Source: Acidobacteriota bacterium
Lineage (GTDB): Bacteria; Acidobacteriota; Thermoanaerobaculia; Multivoradales; JAHEKO01
NCBI GenBank assembly: GCA_024638355.1
Contig: JAHEKO010000045.1
Coordinates: 1 to 5,954, forward strand
DNA length: 5,954 nt
Direction of reading: 5' to 3'
The notes below the pieces were generated by a model. It was not told the origin of the DNA. It saw only the letters and a list, made by a program, of their open reading frames with translations, and did not search any database. Positions 1-5,064 of this stretch are shown piece by piece. The position numbers and the translations under genes are program-made. The stretch's first letter is position 1, and every line of letters starts with the position of its first letter.

Positions 1-1056
1 CAGGAGTGGGCCGGCCGCGGCCGGGCTCACGGCACCGTCAAGAGCGAAGACGGCGGCCCGCTGGAGGGCGCCCGTGTCGAGCTCTTCCTGCGCACGCAAG
101 GCAACGGGCCCGAGCCGGCAACCACCGATGAGAAGGGCCGCTTCGCCTTCGGCGGTCTGGCGGGAGGCGTCTGGACCGTGCTGGTCGATGCCCAGGGCTA
201 CAAGCCTGCCGAAGGCAGTCCCCAGGTCAGCGAGTTTGGACGCAACCCGCCGATGAACTTCGTTCTCGCCCCCGATCCGCAGTCGGCGATCTCCACGGGC
301 GACTCGCTGTTCGACGCGGGCAACTACGTCGAAGCACGGGCCGCCTACACCGCCGCCATGGAGGGGCTCGACGAGGTTGGCCAGGCACGCCTGCGCTCGC
401 GAGTCGGCGACACCTACATTCAGGAAGGCAACCTCGAGGCCGCGAAGGCCGAGTATCAAAAGGCGCTGCCCTACCTGGCGCCAACAGAACAGACCTCGGT
501 TCGGATCAGCCTGGGCAACGCCTATCAGGCAGGAGGTGACTTCAAGGCCGCTCGGAAGGAGTTCGAGCAAGCAGCGATGGTGCTGGAGGGCGAGGGGAAG
601 GCGACCGTCTTGACCGAGATCGCCAAGGGTTACTACGGCGAGAAGAATCTCGACGCGGCGATCGACAGCCTCAAGCAGGCGGTCGAGCTGTCGCCGGGCA
701 ACGTCGCGGCGATCCAGGTGCTTGCCGACATCCTGACCCGCGAGGGTCGCGAGGCAGAGGCGGCCGTCTATCTGGCGCAGCTCCCCGAAGACGCCACGCT
801 GCCCACCGACATGGTGCTCAACATCGGCATCCGTCTCTACAACGACGGAGACACGGCCAAGGCGCTCGACTACTTCGATCGAGCCGTCGCGGAGGCTCCC
901 GACAATCCCGAGGGCTACTACTACCGCGGCCTCTGTCGCCTGGGCGGCGGCGACAACGCCGGCGCGCGCGCCGACTTCGAGCATCTTCTGAAGATCGATC
1001 CCGACAGCAGCCATAAGGCCGAGGTCGAGGAGTTTCTTTCCTTTCTGGCTCAGTAG
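1..1056 (+). CDS. CarboxypepD_reg-like domain plus TPR repeat protein (5' end outside the window)
   Basis: The reading frame is open from base 1 to the TAG at 1054-1056, giving 351 visible residues; the true start lies upstream, so an internal GTG or ATG should not be taken as the start. Visible residues about 8-90 look like a carboxypeptidase-regulatory/transthyretin-type beta-sandwich: 'GTVKSEDGGPLEGARVELF', then 'TTDEKGRFAFGGL' and 'GVWTVLVDAQGYKP'. Residues about 95-336 form roughly seven 34-residue TPR helices with typical spacing, e.g. 'GDTYIQEGNLEAAKAEYQKA', 'GNAYQAGGDFKAARKEFEQA' and 'ALDYFDRAVAEAPDNPEGYY'. The protein ends soon after the last repeat. TPRs are protein-docking scaffolds, and the beta domain is common in exported proteins of Acidobacteriota and Bacteroidota; no catalytic residues are visible. 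The downstream hydrolase gene starts 24 nt later on the same strand, so co-transcription and partnership are likely but inferred. Whether it has a signal peptide cannot be seen. The domain calls are firm; the biological role is unknown. Confidence 0.88.
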   Translation, partial: QEWAGRGRAHGTVKSEDGGPLEGARVELFLRTQGNGPEPATTDEKGRFAFGGLAGGVWTVLVDAQGYKPAEGSPQVSEFGRNPPMNFVLAPDPQSAISTGDSLFDAGNYVEARAAYTAAMEGLDEVGQARLRSRVGDTYIQEGNLEAAKAEYQKALPYLAPTEQTSVRISLGNAYQAGGDFKAARKEFEQAAMVLEGEGKATVLTEIAKGYYGEKNLDAAIDSLKQAVELSPGNVAAIQVLADILTREGREAEAAVYLAQLPEDATLPTDMVLNIGIRLYNDGDTAKALDYFDRAVAEAPDNPEGYYYRGLCRLGGGDNAGARADFEHLLKIDPDSSHKAEVEEFLSFLAQ

Positions 1057-1059
1057 AGG

Positions 1060-1076
1060 CGGAGGGAAGGCCTCCG
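1060..1076 (+). promoter_or_regulatory. Shine-Dalgarno region folded in a small hairpin upstream of the sulfatase-like gene
   Basis: The 24-nt gap between the TPR gene and the next ATG (1081) contains CGGAGG (1060-1065), GAAGG (1066-1070) and CCTCCG (1071-1076). The outer hexamers are perfectly complementary, so the strongest anti-SD match (GGAGG) can be locked in a 6-bp stem while a weaker GAAGG is exposed in the 5-nt loop. GGAGG lies 15 nt from the ATG, which is long; the loop GGAAGG (1065-1070) lies 10 nt away. The motifs are read directly; a regulatory effect is inference. Confidence 0.45.
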
Positions 1077-1080
1077 AAAG

Positions 1081-3264
1081 ATGCTGCGCTACCCTCGCCG
1101 GCCTCTGGCCGGCTTTCTCGTTTTGGCGATCGCCCTCGCCGCCAGCGGCTGCGGTAAGAGCTCCGAGCGCCTTCGGATTCCGGACGGCACGCCGATCGTC
1201 CTGATCTCCGTCGACACCCTGCGCTCGGATCGGCTGCCGGCGTACGGGTACGAAGGCGTCGCCACTCCGGCGATCGATCGCTTTCGCCGCGACGCCATCC
1301 TCTACGAGCACGCCTACTGTCCGGTGCCGCTCACCTTTCCCTCCCACGCCACGGCGCTCTCGGGAATGCTGCCGCTGGCGCACGGCGTGCGCGACAACAT
1401 GGGCTATCGTCTGGATGCGGAATCGATCCCGTACCTGCCGACCCGCCTCAAGGAGCTCGGCTACGCCACCGGCGCCGGAGTCTCGACCTTCGTTCTTCGC
1501 GGCAGCAGCGGGATGGGCGAGTCGTTCGATTTCTACGAGGACAAGCTGCCCTTCGTGGGCGACTGGAGCTACGGCGGCAGCGTGCAGCGGCCGGGCGACC
1601 AGACCCTGGAGAAGACCCTGCCCTGGCTCGACTCCGTCGCCGGGCAGCCCTTCTTCCTCTTCTTTCACATCTACGAGCCGCACACCCCCTACCGAGCCCC
1701 GGAGCCCTTCGCGTCGCGCTACGGCGATCCCTACGACGCAGAGGTCGCCTACGCCGACGCGATCGTCGGCCGCTTCCTCGACGGGCTCCGCGAGCGCGGT
1801 CTCTACGACCGCTCGCTGATCTTCTTCATGTCGGACCACGGCGAGGGGCTCGGCGAGCACGGCTATCAGGAACACGGGCCGCTCATCTATCGCGAGGTCC
1901 TGCAGGTGCCGCTGATGCTCAAGCTTCCCGGCGCCGAGCGCGGCGGAGCGACCGTCGCGGCGCCGGCCCAGCTCGCCGACATCTACCCGACGGTGCTGCA
2001 TCTCCTCGGCGTCGAGCCGCGCCGGGAGCTCGATGGAACCTCTCTCTTGAGCCTCGAGTCCGCCGACGCTCCGCCGCGGAAGATCTACTCCGAGACCGTA
2101 TTTCCGCGCCTCCACTTCGGCTGGAGCGAGCTCGCCTCGCTGATCGAGTTTCCGTATCACTACATCCACGGACCCGATCCGGAGCTCTACGATCTCGAGG
2201 CCGATCCCGCCGAGCTCGACAACATCCTGCGGCGCGAGCGGCGCCTCGCGGGCCGCCTGGAAGATCACCTCGAGAGCCTCGATCGCTCGCTCGACGCGCC
2301 GATGGAGGAAGACCCCGAGACGCTCCAGAAGCTGGCGGCGCTCGGCTACCTGGGCGGCGGCACGGTCGAGAGCGACGGGCCCCTGCCCGACCCCAAAGCT
2401 CGTCTCTTCGTGCTCGACATCATGGTCGAAGCGCTCGACCTGGCCGCGGCGGGGAATCACGCCGCCGCGGTGCCCGTCTACCGCAAGGTCCTCGCCGAGG
2501 AGCCCGGCATGGTCGACGCCTGGGAGAAGCTGGGTATGGCGCTGACGGAGATCGGCCGCGAGGAGGAAGCGGTGGCGGCCTTCGAAGAGGCGATGCGGCT
2601 CACCGGAGGGGCGCCGCAGATCGCGCTCTCGATGGCCAACGCGTTCCTCAAGCTCGGGCGGCTCGATCAAGCCGAGGCCCACGCCGAGCTGGCGCTTCCG
2701 GTTCACGAGCTCGCCCGCGACGTCTTGACGCAGGTCGCTTTGCGACGGGGCGATCTGGAGCGGGCGGCGGCGCTGGCCGAGCAATCGATGGCCGGACGCG
2801 GCGCCAGGATCGGACCCCTGATCACTCTGGCCGACCTGCGCTCGAAGCAGAAGCGCTTCGCCGAGGCCCTGAGCCTCACACAGCAGGCACTCGACGAGTT
2901 CGGTGACCGTGACGACTTCGAGAAGCTCGAAGGCGTCTACTTCATTCGCGGCCGTTCCCTGGTGCAGCTGGGCGAGCATCAGCAGGCGGTGGCGGCTTTC
3001 CAGCGCGAGACCGAGCTGTCCCCCGGCCAGCTGGCGCCCTACACGCATCTCGCGTATCTCTACGCCCTCCTCGGCCGCGCCGCCGAAGCGGGCGCGACGC
3101 TCCAGCGGATGATCGAGACCAACCCCTCGCCGCACGCCTACGGCGAAGCGGTGCGCACCCTGCAGGCGATGGGAGATCCGCGCTCCGCCCAGGCGCTGCT
3201 GGCAATGGGCAGGCAGCGCTTCCCCGACGACCCGGAGCTGCGCCGGCTCGGCGGCTCCCGATAA
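1081..3264 (+). CDS. Lipoprotein: sulfatase-like alkaline-phosphatase-superfamily hydrolase/transferase with C-terminal TPRs
   Basis: The product has 727 residues. The N-terminus is a lipoprotein signal: basic 'MLRYPRRP', a hydrophobic stretch, then 'AASGC' with the lipidation Cys at 24, which supports this ATG and an envelope location. Residues about 37-390 are an alkaline-phosphatase-superfamily fold: 'VLISVDTLRSDRLPAYGY' with metal ligand D45, 'PLTFPSHATALSG' with T85 at the nucleophile position, 'HIYEPHTPY' (H196, H201), 'SDHGEGLGEHG' (D252, H253), 'QEHGP' (H265) and the late 'ELYDLEADPAELDN'. A linker 'DPETLQKLAALGYLGG' (411-426), typical of these fusions, leads into about eight TPRs (about 444-716). 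Annotation pipelines would call this a sulfatase, but no Cys/Ser is available for formylglycine; T-F-P-S-H resembles the Thr-nucleophile T-F-P-N-H motif of NPP-type phosphodiesterases. A phospho- or phosphodiester-directed activity is therefore more plausible, with substrate unknown. It probably shares an operon with the TPR gene 24 nt upstream. The family and fusion are firm; the chemistry is inferred. Confidence 0.93.
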   Translation: MLRYPRRPLAGFLVLAIALAASGCGKSSERLRIPDGTPIVLISVDTLRSDRLPAYGYEGVATPAIDRFRRDAILYEHAYCPVPLTFPSHATALSGMLPLAHGVRDNMGYRLDAESIPYLPTRLKELGYATGAGVSTFVLRGSSGMGESFDFYEDKLPFVGDWSYGGSVQRPGDQTLEKTLPWLDSVAGQPFFLFFHIYEPHTPYRAPEPFASRYGDPYDAEVAYADAIVGRFLDGLRERGLYDRSLIFFMSDHGEGLGEHGYQEHGPLIYREVLQVPLMLKLPGAERGGATVAAPAQLADIYPTVLHLLGVEPRRELDGTSLLSLESADAPPRKIYSETVFPRLHFGWSELASLIEFPYHYIHGPDPELYDLEADPAELDNILRRERRLAGRLEDHLESLDRSLDAPMEEDPETLQKLAALGYLGGGTVESDGPLPDPKARLFVLDIMVEALDLAAAGNHAAAVPVYRKVLAEEPGMVDAWEKLGMALTEIGREEEAVAAFEEAMRLTGGAPQIALSMANAFLKLGRLDQAEAHAELALPVHELARDVLTQVALRRGDLERAAALAEQSMAGRGARIGPLITLADLRSKQKRFAEALSLTQQALDEFGDRDDFEKLEGVYFIRGRSLVQLGEHQQAVAAFQRETELSPGQLAPYTHLAYLYALLGRAAEAGATLQRMIETNPSPHAYGEAVRTLQAMGDPRSAQALLAMGRQRFPDDPELRRLGGSR

Positions 3265-3289
3265 CCGTGGCTCACGGCTCCCAGAGCCG
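3265..3289. terminator. Overlapping hairpins at the convergent gene ends (possible weak bidirectional terminator)
   Basis: Only seven nt separate the TAA of the plus-strand gene (3262-3264) from the minus-strand TGA (3272-3274). Two short perfect stems sit here: CCGTG/CACGG (3265-3269 with 3273-3277, loop GCT) and CGGCTC/GAGCCG (3275-3280 with 3284-3289, loop CCA). They share 3275-3277, so only one can form at a time. There is no T-tract on either side, so a classical intrinsic terminator is not shown; the second stem also encodes the last codons of the minus-strand gene. Short stems are common in GC-rich DNA, so confidence is low. Confidence 0.3.
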
Positions 3290-4918
3290 GTAGCGCCGGC
3301 CGGGCTTTACGCCGGCGATCGCCATGCGCCGGCCGTCCGACCACCGCACCTGCAACCGGTGCGGCGACGACGGCTCCTCCAGCCCGAACCGCACCGTCTG
3401 GCTGCTCTGCGACAGATACGAATCGGCCGAGACCACGTCGCGCGACTGACGCCGGGCCGCGGTCACCAGCTCGATTCGGCTACCGATCGCCAGCGCCCCT
3501 CCAGCCGACTCGCCCAGATCCACGGCCAGCCACTCCCCCACTCCGGTCGAGACGTTCTCGTACACCTCGGCGACGTCGTTCGAGTTGGTGATGACCAGGT
3601 CGAGATCGCCATCACCATCGAGGTCGCCGGTCGCCAGTCCGCGGCTGGCCGCGATCACGTCGACGCCGGAATCCTCGACCTCGCGGAACCTGGCGCCGCC
3701 GAGGTTCTCTAAGATCTGGTTGCGCTGACGGTAGGTGAGGTCGGCGCGCTCCTCCATCAGCTCGACGTTGTCGAGAATATGGCCGTTGGCGATGGCCAGG
3801 TCGAGGTCGGAGTCGAGATCGAAGTCGGCGAACGCGGTACCGAATCCGAGCAGCACGAGCGAAGGGGGGGCGACGCCGGCAGAGGTTCGAACGTCGACAA
3901 AGACCCCGTTGCCCAGGTTCCGGTAGAAGGCGTTCGTTTCGAGTGCGAAGTTCGTGACGTAGATGTCGACCAGTCCGTCTTCGTCGACATCGGCGGCCGC
4001 CACGCCCATTCCCGCCTCGGGCAGACCGGTGTCGCTGAACGCCGTCCCCGAGACCAGCGACACGTCCTCGAAGGTGCCGTCGCGGCGATTGCGGAAGAGC
4101 GAGTTGGGCGTCGTGTCGTTGGCGACGTAGACGTCGAGCCAGTCGTCGTTGTCGAAGTCGCTGACGACGACGCCCATCGCCTTGCCCCAAGCGCCGGAGA
4201 AGCCCGCCTCGGCCGTTCGATCGACGAAGGTGCCGTCGCCGCGGTTGGCGTAGAAGCGATCCGGCAGGCCCTCGAAGAGCTCGGGGTGACAAAACGCGCC
4301 GACGTCGTGGATCTCGTTGTAGCAGAGGACGGGGTCCTCGATCGAGTAGCGAATGTAGTTGGTGACGTAGAGATCGAGATCGCCGTCGCGGTCGACATCG
4401 GCGAAGGCCGCCGACATGCTCCACCTCGGATCGCCGACGCCGGCGGCGGCGGTGACGTCGGTGAACGTGCCGTCTCCGTTGTTGCGGAAGAGCTGGTTGT
4501 CGCGGAACTGCGTGACGTAGAGGTCCAGGTCGCCGTCGCCGTCCGGATCGGCCGACGTCGCGCCCATGCCGTAGCCCGCGACCCGGATGCCCGAGCTCTC
4601 GGTGACGTCGACAAAGCGACCGCCGCCGTCGTTGCGGTAGAGGATCGAGCGCGGCGGCTCGCCCTCATAGCCGGGCAGCGCCGCGCTGTCGACGAAGAAG
4701 ACGTCGAGATCGCCGTCGTGGTCGTAGTCGAAGAGGGCCACCCCCGAGCCGTCGGTCTCGGGATAGTAGCGCTTGCCGGAGCCGCCGTTGTGATGCCGGA
4801 AGGCGAGGCCCCAGTCCTCGGCCGTCTCGCGAAAACGAATCCGGCTCCCGGACGCCATGCCGAAGAGGGCCAGCGCGCAGAACAAAAGGCCGAGCCGCCC
4901 GGCCCGGATGCGCCTCAT
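3272..4918 (-). CDS. Secreted CRTAC1-family protein: FG-GAP/VCBS repeats with C-terminal ASPIC/UnbV domain
   Basis: From the ATG at 4918 the product has 548 residues. It opens with a Sec-type signal (basic 'MRRIRAGR', hydrophobic 'LGLLFCALALFGMA', likely cleavage after 'ASG'). The frame stays open upstream to a GTG at 4954, which would add 12 residues; I prefer the ATG because it gives a compact signal peptide, although neither start has a well-placed Shine-Dalgarno. Seven calcium-loop repeats follow, near residues 61, 122, 171, 251, 307, 362 and 428, e.g. 'DYDHDGDLDVFFV', 'DPDGDGDLDLYVT', 'DLDGDGDLDLVIT'. They alternate with 'LFRNNGDGTFTDVT'-type strands, as in integrin-like beta-propellers. 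Loops 4 ('DNDDWLD') and 6 ('DLDSDLD') deviate. Cys199 and Cys210, between repeats 3 and 4, could form a disulfide. Residues about 462-540 match ASPIC/UnbV ('AIGSRIELV', 'SYLSQSSQTVRFGL', 'LQVRWSDGRR'). The protein is probably extracellular, Ca-binding and adhesive or carbohydrate-binding; no enzymatic motif is seen. It converges with the hydrolase gene and diverges from a paralogue. Confidence 0.92.
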   Translation of the reverse strand: MRRIRAGRLGLLFCALALFGMASGSRIRFRETAEDWGLAFRHHNGGSGKRYYPETDGSGVALFDYDHDGDLDVFFVDSAALPGYEGEPPRSILYRNDGGGRFVDVTESSGIRVAGYGMGATSADPDGDGDLDLYVTQFRDNQLFRNNGDGTFTDVTAAAGVGDPRWSMSAAFADVDRDGDLDLYVTNYIRYSIEDPVLCYNEIHDVGAFCHPELFEGLPDRFYANRGDGTFVDRTAEAGFSGAWGKAMGVVVSDFDNDDWLDVYVANDTTPNSLFRNRRDGTFEDVSLVSGTAFSDTGLPEAGMGVAAADVDEDGLVDIYVTNFALETNAFYRNLGNGVFVDVRTSAGVAPPSLVLLGFGTAFADFDLDSDLDLAIANGHILDNVELMEERADLTYRQRNQILENLGGARFREVEDSGVDVIAASRGLATGDLDGDGDLDLVITNSNDVAEVYENVSTGVGEWLAVDLGESAGGALAIGSRIELVTAARRQSRDVVSADSYLSQSSQTVRFGLEEPSSPHRLQVRWSDGRRMAIAGVKPGRRYRLWEP

Positions 4919-4926
4919 ACGCGGCG

Positions 4927-4932
4927 AATATA
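4927..4932 (-). promoter_or_regulatory. Candidate -10 element (TATATT) for the minus-strand FG-GAP gene
   Basis: Read on the minus strand, 4932 to 4927 is TATATT, five of six matches to TATAAT, in one of the few A/T-rich spots of this region. No convincing -35 box lies 16-18 nt upstream. A start site about 7 nt downstream would fall near 4920, almost at the ATG (4918), implying a leaderless or near-leaderless transcript. That would explain the missing Shine-Dalgarno and would exclude the upstream GTG as start. The hexamer is seen; its function is inferred. Confidence 0.35.
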
Positions 4933-5002
4933 CCGGTTGCCTGCCCCTCTGCACGTCTCTTGCATTACCCAGGGCCGCGACGCGACGAATGCGACGGGGA
5001 GA

Positions 5003-5019
5003 GAGCGTACGATACGCTC
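5003..5019. repeat. Perfect 7-bp inverted repeat in the divergent intergenic region (operator-like dyad or 5' UTR hairpin)
   Basis: GAGCGTA (5003-5009), spacer CGA, TACGCTC (5013-5019) is a perfect 17-nt dyad. It sits between the two divergent FG-GAP genes, 45 nt upstream of the plus-strand ATG and about 84 nt from the minus-strand ATG. It could be a binding site for a dimeric regulator serving either gene, or a hairpin in the leader of the plus-strand gene. No regulator gene is in the window. The remainder of 4919-5064 shows no coding potential that I credit. Confidence 0.4.
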
Positions 5020-5036
5020 GGGCCCCGCCGCCACCG

Positions 5037-5060
5037 CTCCCTGCCGGGAGACGGAAGGAG
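5037..5060 (+). promoter_or_regulatory. Ribosome binding site of the second FG-GAP gene, preceded by a small stem
   Basis: GGAAGGAG (5053-5060) is a strong anti-Shine-Dalgarno match 4 nt before the ATG at 5065. It decides this start over the in-frame GTG at 5086. Just upstream, CTCCC (5037-5041) can pair with GGGAG (5046-5050) around a TGCC loop. This stem does not cover the ribosome binding site, but CTCCC could alternatively pair with part of the purine-rich site. The ribosome binding site call is good; a regulatory role for the stem is speculative. Confidence 0.65.
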
Positions 5061-5064
5061 ATTC

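Noticed and set aside
178..1056. Taking GTG 178 as the true start of the first gene
   Set aside because: The frame is open from base 1 and the residues before 178 form the first half of the same beta-sandwich domain, so the gene begins upstream of the window.
1415..1819. Plus-strand open frame of about 134 codons inside the hydrolase gene
   Set aside because: It is a Ser/Pro/Arg/Thr-rich frame-shifted shadow of the catalytic domain with no features of its own.
3612..4668. Alternative-frame minus-strand open frames within the FG-GAP gene (Arg-rich and Ser/Thr-rich)
   Set aside because: These are low-complexity shifted readings of the repeat gene in GC-rich DNA; the in-phase product has recognisable domains throughout.
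4080..4760. Repetitive GTC/GTCG-rich plus-strand tracts resembling a microsatellite or tandem repeat
   Set aside because: They are explained by codons for the D-x-D-x-D-G-D-x-D calcium loops on the minus strand; the spacing is irregular and the units differ, so this is protein-level repetition. It is not a CRISPR either, as there are no uniform repeats and spacers.
4960..4988. TTGCAT (4960-4965) as a -35 box for the plus-strand FG-GAP gene
   Set aside because: No acceptable -10 hexamer lies 16-18 nt downstream (CGACGA region), so I could not support a sigma70-type promoter here.
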